A stretch of 48,634 bases of DNA from assembly GCA_038246575.1 (NCBI GenBank), contig JBBRVU010000010.1, forward strand, positions 1 to 48,634. Direction: 5' to 3'. The notes under the pieces were generated by a model. That model worked only from the letters and a program-made list of their open reading frames with translations. It made no database searches and had not been told where the DNA came from. This document shows, one piece after another, positions 1-8,361 of the stretch; position 1 is the stretch's first letter, and every line of letters begins with the position of its first letter. The translations under genes and the position numbers were made by a program. The stretch comes from JACCUZ01 sp038246575. Lineage in GTDB: Bacteria; Actinomycetota; Actinomycetes; JACCUZ01.

Positions 1-69
1 CGGCGCGATCAACGCCCACTGCTCATCGGTCAGATCGGAGGGATAGGGGCGCGGGGAAGTGGACGCCAT
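1..69 (-). pseudogene. IS5-like transposase, N-terminal fragment (runs off left edge)
   Basis: Reading the minus strand from the ATG at 67-69 gives 23 codons to the window edge, including the segment PYPSDLTDEQWALIAP. This is the typical opening of IS5-superfamily transposases (DUF4096-type N-terminus). Only the start is visible, so whether the gene is complete outside the window is unknown. It sits next to other mobile-element debris (a recombinase fragment and an ISL3 remnant). Confidence 0.6.
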
Positions 70-136
70 ACCGCCACACTGGCCACCTCAGTCACAACAG
101 TCACGGAGGCTCGCCGAGTGCTTTCCCAACACGTTC

Positions 137-501
137 TTAGGCACCGCGAACGGTGCCGTCGGCGAGTGCCGCATAGCGCAACGTGATCTCGGGGGTGACG
201 TGGCCGAGAAGGGCCATCAGCGCCTGCAGGCTCATCCCACCGTTGACCAGGCTGGTGGCGTAGGTGTGGCGGAGTTGGTGGGGGTGATGTGCAGTGGCTG
301 GCCGGTGGGGCCACGCAGTCCGGTGCCGCCGATGGCGGCGGCGAGGCCGCGGCGGATCCGGGACGGGCCGATCCGCTGCCCGCCCACGGTGAAGAGGAAG
401 TCGACGGCTCGGCCGGTGCGTGGGTGCGGAAGGGCGCGTTGCCGGCCGCGGGCGGCCATCCAGGCGTCGAGGGCGTCATGCCGCCTCGGCGCGTCCCGCA
501 C
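137..501 (-). pseudogene. tyrosine recombinase, C-terminal fragment, frameshifted
   Basis: The minus strand encodes the end of a phage-type integrase: a segment ending GQPLHITP, then, after a one-base frameshift near 270, the box II pattern LRHTYATSLVNGG followed by ALLGHVTPEITLRYA and a TAA stop at 137-139. These correspond to the HxxR, H and catalytic Y region of the family (Y in LRYA). The N-terminal two thirds are missing; the upstream side is joined directly to the ISL3-type transposase remnant. It is therefore a dead fragment of an older integrase, not the integrase of either element in this window. Confidence 0.7.
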
Positions 502-512
502 CCGAGGGCCGG

Positions 513-1745
513 TTAACCGATATTCTCTTGATCTGCTTGATCACCCCGGTTGGTGCCCTCGGTGCGGGCGTTGGTGATGCGTAGCCGCAGGAACGCCTCG
601 ATCGCCGGCCACCACGTCTGGATGGTGTACGCGAGCCGCGTCGTCTCGGGCAGGTCGGCGCGGGCGGCGGCGTCGTAGAAGCGCCACGGCCGGTGCCGGA
701 CCTGCTCGACGTCGCGGGTGGCGAGGGGTTGCCGGAGGAGCTCCTTGACCGCCCAGGCGGCGGCGATCTCGTTGGTGGGGTCGTCGGTGGCGAGCACCCG
801 GCGCAGCCGGGCCAGGCCCTTCGCGGAGAGCCGGTCGCCGGCGGACAGCAGCAGCCGCCGGTGCGCCCACGCCGGGTCGGCCCGCCGGCCGCGGCGGCCA
901 AGCTGCTGGCGGGCGACGCGTTGCCGCACCTCGGTGAGGGCCTGGTTGGCCAGCCGCACGAGGTGCCAGTGGTCGACCACGATGGTGGCCTGCGGCAGCA
1001 GCCGGCGGATCGCCGCGGCGAACGGGGCGGACGGGTCCAGCGCCACCACCTCGATGCCGTCCCGCCACGCCTGGTCGCGCTGGGTGAGCCACCGTTGCAC
1101 GGCGGCGCCGGAGCGACCCGGGCACCAGCCCGAGCAGCCAGCCCGCCCGGTCGGTGTCGCGTCGACGAAGCTGGTCATCCACGGGTTGCTCAGCCGCCAC
1201 CCGGCCGGGGCGCCGTCCTGCGCGTCGGCCCAGAACCAGCGCACCGACCGGGCCCGGGTCTCGTCCAGCCCGAGGATGCGCACCGGCGCCGGCTTGGCGT
1301 CGGTGAGCTTGGACGCCTTGTCCACCAACGCTTTCTGCACACCCCCGCCACGACACCCGGTACTCGGCGGCGACGTCGGCGGCCGACCGCGCCGACCGGG
1401 ACACCGCCTGCTCGAGCCGCTCGCGGAGCCGGATGGTGAGCCGATGCCGCGGCGGCACCTGGCTCGATCGCTCGGTGAACACCCGCACCCGGCACGCCGA
1501 CTCACCGCAGCGGTAGCGCCGCTTGCGCCAGGTCACCTGCAGCGGCCGGTGCCCCATCGGCAGGTCCTTGATCCGCATCTCGCGCACGTCGTAGGGCGGC
1601 CACCGACCAGCACCCCGCACTGCGGGCAGGCGTGCTCGTCCTCGATCTGCATCACCACGACCTGGCGGATGCCCAGCGCGGTCAGGGCGCAGGACACGAC
1701 GCGGAACCCTGGAAGGTCGTACAACAACGACGTAGCGTCGCTCAC
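513..1745 (-). pseudogene. ISL3-family transposase, multiply frameshifted
   Basis: Three reading frames are needed to follow one ISL3-type transposase. The start is a GTG at 1743-1745, with a zinc-finger-like CPQCG in the N-terminal part. A second frame (about 1620-1360) carries the helix-turn-helix region with VTWRKRRYRC. A third frame carries the DDE core: ILGLDETRARSVRWFW, VALDPSAPFAAAIRRLLPQA, VVDHWHLVRLANQAL and a C-terminal NARTEGTN, where the family normally continues into IKQIKR (found here in yet another frame). At least three indels separate these pieces, and the 3' end is fused to the recombinase fragment. No functional transposase can be made. ISL3 assignment is firm by motif; element termini were not identified. 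Confidence 0.8.
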
Positions 1746-1813
1746 CGGTGGCCTCCTCGCCGATCGGACCTAAGACACCGATCAGCGTGGGAGGCCGCCG
1801 CCCGCTCAGCCGG

Positions 1814-2239
1814 CTACGACACGCCCGGTCTCACCATCCACCGCGAAGAGCCAGCTTCGCGACCGGGGACATTGGCTGAGAGCCGCGCCCGCGGTTTATC
1901 TCTCGTCGACGCCTCTAACGCAGCTGCGGGTTTGAGATTACGAGGCCAACCGCTCACGTGCGTTGTGGCCAGAGCCGGTCGGTTCACCACCACGCTGGGG
2001 CTGGTGATCTCGGCCCACACCGCATCGAGGGAGAGGCCGAGAACATCGGCGATCGCCGCGATAGTCGGCAAGGCAGGAGTAGCTACCCGGCCCGTCTCGA
2101 TCTTCCGGAGGGCTTCCGGTGAGACACGTGCATCGAGCGCGGGCCCAAGCATCGGGCGCTCTCCCCTGGCGCGGCGCAACAGGGCACCGAGGCGCTTTCC
2201 GCGCCCGAGTTCTGCGGGTGTGGGCGGCAACCTGACCAT
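1814..2239 (-). CDS. XRE-type helix-turn-helix regulator
   Basis: This is a 141-residue ORF whose first 80 or so residues match the small actinobacterial XRE repressors: MVRLPPTPAELGRGKRLG, then an HTH with SPEALRKIETGRVATPA and LGLSLDAVWAEI. The C-terminal 60 residues are low-complexity and unlike the family, which usually stops near residue 85, so an undetected frameshift or read-through tail is possible. The gene is divergent from the methionine aminopeptidase gene, with 67 bp between the two ATG codons. This arrangement fits a repressor controlling the shared promoter region, which is an inference. It lies outside the tRNA-derived direct repeat and may belong to the host chromosome or to an older element. 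Confidence 0.7.
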   Translation of the reverse strand: MVRLPPTPAELGRGKRLGALLRRARGERPMLGPALDARVSPEALRKIETGRVATPALPTIAAIADVLGLSLDAVWAEITSPSVVVNRPALATTHVSGWPRNLKPAAALEASTRDKPRARLSANVPGREAGSSRWMVRPGVS

Positions 2240-2306
2240 GGCTCCGATTCTAATACCGAGATATCATGGCCGGGACAGTTATGGGCTACGTGTAGAAGGG
2301 CGTCGA

Positions 2307-3089
2307 ATGATCGAGATCCTGAGCCCCACCGAACTGGCCCGAGCACGAGAGACAGGTGCCCTGGTCGCTCACATCTTGCAGACACTGAAGAGCCGCAGCC
2401 CAGTAGGCACGAATCTGCTGGACATCGACCGGTGGGCCCAGGCCATGATCGTCGAAGCCGGAGCACTGTCCTGCTACGTCGACTACGCGCCATCGTTCGG
2501 ACGCGGGCCGTTCGGCCACTACATCTGCACGTCCGTCAACGACGCCGTCCTCCACGGACTGCCATACGACTACACGCTCGCCGACGGCGACCTGGTGACG
2601 CTCGACCTTGCCGTCTCCCAAGGCGGAGCCGCTGCAGACTCTGCCATCAGCTTCATCGTGGGCGACTCAAAACCCCCGGAGAGCGTCGCGATGATCAGCG
2701 CAACCGAACGCGCCTTGAGCGCAGGCATCGCGGCTGCCGGGCCCGGAGCTCGCATCGGTGACATCTCCCACGCCATCGGCACGGTCTTCAGCGAGGCGGG
2801 GTATCCGATCAACACCGAGTTCGGAGGTCATGGCATCGGATCAACGATGCACCAGGACCCGCACGTCCCAAACGCCGGGCGGCCCGGCCGTGGATACACA
2901 CTGCGCCCTGGGCTGCTGCTCGCACTGGAACCGTGGGTCATGGCGGACACCGCCGAACTCATCACTGATGCCGACGGGTGGACGCTCCGAAGTGCGACAG
3001 GCTGCCGGACAGCCCATAGTGAGCACACGATCCCTATCATCAGCGACGGAGCCGAGATCCTCACGTTGCCGAAGCAGGCGCAACCGTAA
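2307..3089 (+). CDS. map: type I methionine aminopeptidase
   Basis: The 260-residue protein is a cytoplasmic metalloenzyme that removes the N-terminal Met from nascent proteins. All five metal ligands of the family are visible in order: D100 (LDLAV), D111 (AADSAISF), H175 (GHGIGSTMH), E208 (LALEPWV) and E239 (HSEHTIPI). The length matches the single-domain type I enzymes, with no zinc-finger extension. The ATG at 2307 was chosen because it follows GAAGGG at 2295-2300. An XRE repressor gene is divergent upstream. Such XRE-linked MetAP copies are common in actinobacteria as an extra paralogue; whether this is the housekeeping copy cannot be told from the window. Confidence 0.9.
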   Translation: MIEILSPTELARARETGALVAHILQTLKSRSPVGTNLLDIDRWAQAMIVEAGALSCYVDYAPSFGRGPFGHYICTSVNDAVLHGLPYDYTLADGDLVTLDLAVSQGGAAADSAISFIVGDSKPPESVAMISATERALSAGIAAAGPGARIGDISHAIGTVFSEAGYPINTEFGGHGIGSTMHQDPHVPNAGRPGRGYTLRPGLLLALEPWVMADTAELITDADGWTLRSATGCRTAHSEHTIPIISDGAEILTLPKQAQP

Positions 3090-3499
3090 GGTGGGAGCCA
3101 TGCGGGTTTCTCTTCTTTTGGCGCCTCAGGGCGGATCACCGGTGAAGCGGAAGACTTTCCGATGTCGGCAAGGTCGAGCGCTTCCACTGCGACCATGGCC
3201 GACGGGTGAGACTATGCCCGCTGCTATCGGTCAGAACTCGAGCGCCGAAAGGCCGTGGAAGCATGACTGCATCAGTACAACGATCACCGACCCCATTCTG
3301 CCTGCGCAAAGTCAAAGCGCCCTCACGCGATTGATCAACATCCCGAGCAGTACGGCTAACACTGCGTCGTTCCGCCATCCGCGTCCACTGCGGTCCGCCG
3401 TCCCGTACGTCTTACCGACGTTCGCTGCTTACGAGGTGCTCACACAACTCAGGGCCATGAACACCAGTTCGGTGATCATGGCCCTGACCTGCGGCTATA
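3090..3499. other. intergenic, no gene recognised; contains a perfect 11-bp inverted repeat
   Basis: No reading frame here has a recognisable product. An ORF ending in AGAGFEPATSGL is an artefact of reading through the tRNA remnant. An inverted repeat with 11-bp perfect arms lies at 3450-3460 and 3476-3486, separated by 15 bp, just before the tRNA-derived repeat. It could be a terminator or a recombination-associated hairpin. Confidence 0.5.
3450..3486. terminator. candidate hairpin terminator (11-bp arms)
   Basis: CAGGGCCATGA at 3450-3460 is exactly complementary to TCATGGCCCTG at 3476-3486. No U-tract follows on either strand, so a stem-loop terminator without a U-run, or a protein-binding site next to the att copy, are equally possible. 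Confidence 0.4.
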
Positions 3500-3546
3500 T
3501 GGTAGCGGGGGCAGGATTTGAACCTGCGACCTCTGGGTTATGAGCC
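3500..3546 (-). repeat. att-like direct repeat: 3' half of tRNA-Met(CAU), copy A
   Basis: The minus strand carries the anticodon loop CTCATAA, the CCCAG stem side, a complete T arm (GCAGG TTCAAAT CCTGC), the 3' acceptor strand CCCCGCT and an encoded ACCA. The 5' half of a tRNA (acceptor, D arm) is absent. The 47 bp are identical to 19787-19833. The preceding 12 bp (CTGACCTGCGGC) are also shared after a small gap. Tyrosine integrases commonly integrate in the anticodon-to-3' part of tRNA genes and leave such a copy at the distal end, so this is read as the left boundary of block 1. Confidence 0.85.
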
Positions 3547-3813
3547 GCCTCAGGCCGTGTCCGAGCCGACCGGCCAGGTCCTATCCAAGCCACTGACCTG
3601 CGGCGATGCCATCTGACGCGTCCCCGCCGTACAGACGTGTGCCGTGCCGGTCGAAGCGTCTCGCTCACGAATCCGCTCACGCGGGCGGCCCGCAACCAGG
3701 TGACCAGGCGTCAGCCGAAAGGCCTGTCCTCGCGCACGTCGGCGTGCTGGCGCTGCGGGCGCAGACCCAACGGGCGACCGCGACGCCCGCATGAGGGCAC
3801 GATGCTGGCGGGG

Positions 3814-4978
3814 TCAACGGGGGCGAGAGCGCAGGCGCTGAGACGCGGCGGCGCGAGCATTGACGGGCAGGGTGAGGGCGAACCGCGAGCCGCGATCGGG
3901 GCCGTCGCTGGCCGCGGTGAGGGCGCCGCCATGGGCCTCGGCGATGGCGCGGCTAATGGTCGGGCCGACTCCCGAGCCGGAGCGGTCGCGGTCGCGGGCG
4001 GCGTCACCGCGGTAGAACCGCTCGAAGACGTGCGGCAACTGCTCGACAGCGATGCCGTCACCGGTGTCGGGGACGGCGATCTCGGCCTCGTCGCCGTTGC
4101 GCCGGGCGGCCACGGTGATCGTGCCGCCGGTCGGCGTGTGGCGCAGGGCGTTGTCGAGCAGGTTGGCCAACACCTGCCCCACCCGTTCGCGGTCGACGTC
4201 GACGCTCAGCTGCTCGGCCTGATCGAGCTCGATGAGCAGGGCGACGCCCTTGGCCGTGGCGCCGGCGCGTGTGTTCTCCGCCGCGGACCGCACCAGCGCG
4301 GCCATCTGGTGCGGCGAGCGGCGCAGCGGGATACGGCCCTCCTCGGCGGTGGAGACCTCCGTGATGTCGCGGGCGAGCCGGGCGAGCCGGTTGGTCTGGT
4401 CGGTGAGCACCTGGGCGACCTCGTCGTTCCACCCGATGACTCCTTCGCGCAGCCCGTCGTGGAAGGCGGTGAGGGTCGCGATGGGGGTGCGCATCTCGTG
4501 GGACAGGTCCGCCAGCAGCCGCCGCCGGGTGTCCTCGACGTGCTGCAGCCGGCTGGCCATCGAGTTGATGGCCTGGGCGAGGGTGTCCAGCTCGGCGCCG
4601 GCGCCGGTGGCCGGCACCCGGGTGGCGTAGTGGCCGCGGCTGAGTTCCCGGGCGGCACGGGTGAGCCGGTCCAGCGGGCGGCGCAGCCGGCGGGTGATGA
4701 GGAAGGTGACGGCGAAGGCGGCGAGCACGGCGATGAGGAGCCCGACGCCGATGGACAGGGTGGTGGCGTAGGCGTAGGCGCGCTCGATGTGCACCAGCTC
4801 GGGGGAGTTGGGGGGGTGTCCGGCCTGGACCAGGTGGTCGTGGAAGATCGGCGGTCCGACCAGCAGGGCGACCACTGCGGCGGTGAGCACGCCGGCGAAC
4901 AGGACGACGGTCTGGCCGAGCAGCAGCCGGGAGGCGAGGCCGCGGCCGGCCGGTGAGCGGGTGGGCGGCCATGGTCAT
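3814..4978 (-). pseudogene. sensor histidine kinase (copper-type two-component system), frameshift near start
   Basis: The membrane-bound kinase is partner of the adjacent response regulator. Visible in order: TM1 (LLLGQTVVLFAGVLTAAVVA), a short extracytoplasmic loop, TM2 (TLSIGVGLLIAVLAAFAVTF), a HAMP linker, an H-box DLSHEMRTP, an N-box LLDNALRHTP, a G1 box DTGDGI, an F-box FERFYRG and a G2-like SGSGVGPTIS where the family normally has GLTI. The natural start is the ATG at 4976-4978, which overlaps the regulator's TGA (ATGA). The frame from that ATG shifts before residue 20 relative to the kinase frame, so one indel lies between about 4925 and 4965. Without it the gene would be complete (about 388 residues). 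Assignment to copper sensing rests on context. Confidence 0.75.
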
Positions 4979-5714
4979 CCTCCTCGTCCCATCCGGTATC
5001 CCACCCCGCGGACGGTGCTGACGTAGCGCGGGTTCGCGGGGTCGTCGCCGAGCTTGCGGCGCAGATGGGCGACGTGGACGTCCACGATGTGCTCGTCCCC
5101 CACCCAGCTGGTGTCCCAGACCTCCTCGATGAGCTGCCGCCGGGAGTACGCGAGCTTGGGTCGGGTGGCGAGTACGGCGAGCAGGTCGAACTCGGTAGGG
5201 GGTCAGCGCGACCGCCTCCCCCGCCAGGTGGACCTCCCGGCCGGCGAGGTCGATCCTCAGGTCCCCGAACACCACCGGCGGCCGCTCCGGCGGGAGCTGA
5301 TCGGCCGGCCGGGCCGCCCGCGGGCGGCGCAGCACGGCCTGCACGCGGGCGACCAGCTCGCGCGGGCGGAACGGCTTGGTGAGGTAGTCGTCCGCCCCGA
5401 CCGACAGGCCGATCAGGGTGTCGATCTCGTCGGCCCGGGCGGTGAGGATGAGGATGTAGCAGTCGCTGAACGTCCGCAGCTGCCGGCACACCTCGATGCC
5501 GTCCAGGCCGGGCAGGCCCAGGTCGAGGATCACCACGTCGGGCTCCTCGGCCCCGGGCGGCCGTGAGCGCCTCGGGCCCGGTGTACGCCAGCCGGGTGCG
5601 GTAGCCGGCCTTCTCCAGATGCGCCGCGACTAGGCCGGCCAGCTCCCGCTCGTCGTCGACGACGAGCACCGTTGCCACCGGCGCGGTGTCGCCGACCCCG
5701 GCTGGCAGTGTCAC
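4975..5714 (-). pseudogene. OmpR/PhoB-type response regulator, two frameshifts
   Basis: The receiver domain starts at the GTG at 5712-5714 (ATVLVVDDEREL, acidic pocket). It continues in another frame with the phospho-acceptor VILDLGLPGLDG and the TKPF lysine. A third frame gives the winged-helix DNA-binding domain ending in RKLGDD and VGYRMGRGG. The shifts look like single extra bases near 5555 (in a run of G/C) and near 5203 (in a GGGGG run). The stop overlaps the kinase ATG, the usual coupled arrangement. The gene is divergent from the SHOCT-multicopper oxidase genes, which it would be expected to activate in response to copper (inference from synteny). Either the gene is dead or the two indels are sequence errors. 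Confidence 0.75.
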
Positions 5715-5881
5715 GGCGACTGTGTCGCGCCGTCGCGGCGGTCGATCCTGACGCTGCAGGCCGGCCGGGCCGGAACCTTCGTCAGATCTTCATGAAACCT
5801 CGGCCACGACCACAAAACGGCCCGCCGAGCATGGTGATGGAGCGCGTCGGCGGCCGCTCGCAGTGATCAGGAGGGGTTTCG
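5715..5881. promoter_or_regulatory. divergent promoter region of the copper genes
   Basis: The 167 bp separate the response-regulator start from the SHOCT gene start. A perfect palindrome TTCATGAA lies at 5789-5796 and is a reasonable half-site for the OmpR-type regulator. A strong ribosome binding site, AGGAGGGG, is at 5869-5876, directly before the SHOCT ATG. No clear -10/-35 pair was picked out. Confidence 0.45.
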
Positions 5882-6121
5882 ATGATGTGGTTCAACGGCT
5901 GGACGATGGGCTGGGGCATGTGGCTGCTCGTGGGCCTCGGGACGCTCGGGTTCTGGGTGCTGGTCGCGATCGTGGTGCGGGCGCTGGTGATTGAGCGCCG
6001 CAACGGATCCCCGCCGGCGCCGTCGGACCCGTTGCAGCTGCTCGACGCGCGGCTGGCCCGCGGGGAGATGGGCGTGGAGGAGTACGAGCAGCGTCGCCGA
6101 CTGCTGGTCGATGGCCACTGA
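5882..6121 (+). CDS. SHOCT-domain small membrane protein
   Basis: The 79-residue protein has one transmembrane helix (about residues 14-36, MWLLVGLGTLGFWVLVAIVV) preceded by a Trp/Met-rich start. It ends in a SHOCT domain (DPLQLLDARLARGEMGVEEYEQRRRLL). Such proteins regularly sit beside copper-efflux genes in actinobacteria; the biochemical role is not established. The ATG at 5882 follows AGGAGGGG. The gene overlaps the multicopper oxidase start by 11 bp, suggesting translational coupling. Unlike its neighbours it has no frameshift. Confidence 0.8.
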   Translation: MMWFNGWTMGWGMWLLVGLGTLGFWVLVAIVVRALVIERRNGSPPAPSDPLQLLDARLARGEMGVEEYEQRRRLLVDGH

Positions 6122-7618
6122 GCCCGGCGCCGCAGGAAGGCCGTCGCGGCGCGCGGTCCTGCTGGGCGGCCTCGGGCTGGCCGGCACCGCCGTGCTGGGC
6201 GGCTGCTCGACGGCGGACACATCCGCGAGGAGCTCGCCGTTCGGCGCCCCGCCGCGGTTGAACCCCTCGCCGGGGCAGCGCGTGGTGAGCGCCACCCTGG
6301 TCGCCCGACCGGTCGCCGTCGACCTCGGCGGGCCGTCGTGCGGACCTGGGCGTACGGCGACAGCGTCCCGGGGCGACCGCTGCGCGCCACCGCCGGGGAC
6401 CTGCTGCGGGTCCGGCTGGACAACCGGCTCCCGGCCGGCACGACGGTGCACTGGCACGGCATCGCGTTGCGCAACGCGGCCGACGGTGTGCCCGGCCTCA
6501 CCCAGGACCCGGTCGCACCCGGGGCGTCGTTCCGATACGAGTTCACCGCGTCGGACCCCGGCACGTACTTCTTCCACCCCCACGTCGGCGTGCAGTTGGA
6601 CCGGGGGCTCTACGCGCCGCTGATCATCGACGACCCAGCCGAGCCGGGCCGCTACGACGCCGAATGGGTGGTCGTCCTCGACGACTGGGTCGACGGCACC
6701 GGCCGCACCCCCGGCCAGGTCCTCGCCGGGCTGCGTGCCGCCGGCGGCGGCTCCGGCAACGGCGGCGGCCCCATGGGCGACATGGGCGACATGGGGATGG
6801 GCATGGGCGGGATGGGCATGGGCCCGGCGCCGTGGGGTGACGCCGCCGACGTCTCCTACCCCTACTTCCTCATCAACGGCCGGGTCGCGGCCGCGCCGCA
6901 CACCTGGCGGGCCCGGCCCGGACAGCGGGTCCGGCTGCGGATCATCAACGCCGCCGCCGACACCATCTTCACCGTCGCGCTCGGCGGTCACCGCCTCACC
7001 GTCACCCACACCGACGGGCACCCGGTGCAGCCACAAGACGTCGGCGCGGTGTACGTCGGGATGGGCGAACGCTACGACGCGACCGTCACCCTCGACGACG
7101 GGGTCTTCCCGCTGGTCACCACGCCTTTCGGCAAGCAGGGACAAGGCATGGCCCTCGTACGCACCGGCGCCGGGGCCGCCCCGAGCCCCAGCACGTGGCC
7201 GGCGGAACTCAACGGCCCGGTGCTCATCGGCTTGCAGCTGCGGGCGGCGGAGTCGTCGCGGCTGCCGCAGCGGTCACCGGACGCCGCCGCACCCGTCGCG
7301 CTGCAGGGATCGATGCGGCCGTACGTGTGGGGGATCAACGGCGCCCCGTACGGGCAGGGCGAGCCGCTCACCGTGGCCGCCGGGCAACGGCTGCGCCTGC
7401 AGCTGGCCAACATGACGATGATGAGCCACCCGGTGCACCTGCACGGGCACACCTTCGCGCTGCCCAGCGGGCTGGGGAAGGACACCGTCCTGCTCGCCCC
7501 CATGCAGGCGATACCCATCGACGTCCAGGCCGACAACCGCGGCGAGTGGATGCTGCACTGCCACAACGTCTACCACGCCGAGGCCGGCATGATGATCGCC
7601 CTGGAGTACCGGCGGTGA
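6111..7618 (+). pseudogene. multicopper oxidase, Tat-type lipoprotein, one frameshift
   Basis: The family oxidises Cu(I) or other substrates outside the membrane with O2 as acceptor. The N-terminus has a twin-arginine signal with lipobox (SRRAVLLGG ... VLGGC), predicting export by Tat and lipid anchoring. Copper motifs follow in order: HWHG, HPHVG in the YFFHPHVG strand, HPVHLHGHTF, and HCHNVYHAEAGM. A Met/Gly-rich insert (repeated MGDMG/MGMG units, around 6770-6825) resembles the Cu(I)-binding Met-rich loop of CueO-like enzymes. The signal-peptide frame and the main frame are separated by one indel near 6335, just after VDLGG. The main frame is otherwise complete to the stop. The ATG at 6111 overlaps the SHOCT stop. 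It would be functional if the indel is a sequence error. Confidence 0.8.
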
Positions 7619-7622
7619 CCTT

Positions 7623-8306
7623 ATGCCGACCCCCGGCGGACGCGCCTGCCCGCCCACGGTGCCGGCACCGGAGAACCCGGGATACACGCCGGCGCTGGCG
7701 TTCCGGGTGCTGACGCCGCTGTACGACGTCGCGGTCGCCGCGCTCGGGTTCGGTCCCGCGTTCAAAGCCGGGGTGGCGGCGGAGGCGGCCGCGGCGCCCG
7801 GCGATCGGGTGCTCGACCTGGGCTGCGGCACCGGGACCCTGCTGGCCGAGCTGATCAGGGCCCAGCCACGGGCCTAGCTGATCGGCGTCGACCCCGACCC
7901 GGCGGTGCTCGCCCGGGCCTCCCGCCGGCTGCCCGGCGGGCCACCGGTGCGGCTGCTCCGCGCGTCCGCGCAGCAGCTGCCGCTGCCCGACCGGTGCGTC
8001 GACGTCGTGGTCAGCACGCTGGTGTTCCACCACCTGCCCGATCCGGCGAAGGACGCCGCGGTCGGTGAGCTCCGGCGCGTGCTCACCGTCCGGGGCCGGT
8101 TCCTGCTGGTCGACTTCGGGCCACCGCGAGATGCGTGGACCGGCGCGCTGCTCCGCGCCGGCAGCCTGTTCGACGGCCGGGCGAACATGCGGTCCCAGCT
8201 CGCCGGGGAGCTTCCCGACCTGCTGGCCCGCAACGGGTTCTCCGTACGACCGGCTCGACCACCCGGACGCGCGGTCCACCATCTGCTCGGCATCCTGCCC
8301 GGATGA
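7623..8306 (+). pseudogene. class I SAM-dependent methyltransferase with in-frame amber stop
   Basis: UbiE/Methyltransf_11-like fold. The ATG at 7623 lies 4 bp after the oxidase stop. SAM motif I is VLDLGCGTGTLLAEL. It is followed by a TAG at 7875-7877 where the family has an acidic or neutral residue before LIGVDPDP. The frame then resumes with VVVSTLVFHHLPDPAKDAAV and GRFLLVDFGPP. The single stop splits the Rossmann core, so no active enzyme is expected without suppression or error correction. The substrate is unknown. Position inside the copper cluster between oxidase and ATPase suggests a shared operon. Confidence 0.7.
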
Positions 8307-8361
8307 CCGGCCCGCAGGCCGACAGCGCCGCCGGCGCTGCCACTCTCACCGGGAACGCGAC

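Noticed and set aside
3495..3543. ORFs ending AGAGFEPATSGL (plus strand) or NPEVAGSNPAPAT (minus strand), also at 19789-19833
   Set aside because: These are well-known spurious translations of a tRNA T arm and anticodon region, not proteins.
3500..3546. Functional tRNA-Met gene
   Set aside because: Only the 3' half exists; no D arm or 5' acceptor strand can be folded from the flanking sequence at either copy.
3637..4956. Long plus-strand Gly/Val-rich ORF opposite the kinase, and similar antisense frames opposite most G+C-rich genes
   Set aside because: Typical high-G+C shadow frames without domains; the opposite strand carries clear motifs.
6770..6825. Tandem DNA repeat array in the oxidase gene
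   Set aside because: The repeated ATGGGC-like units encode the Met/Gly-rich protein loop in frame; it is a coding feature, not an independent repeat.
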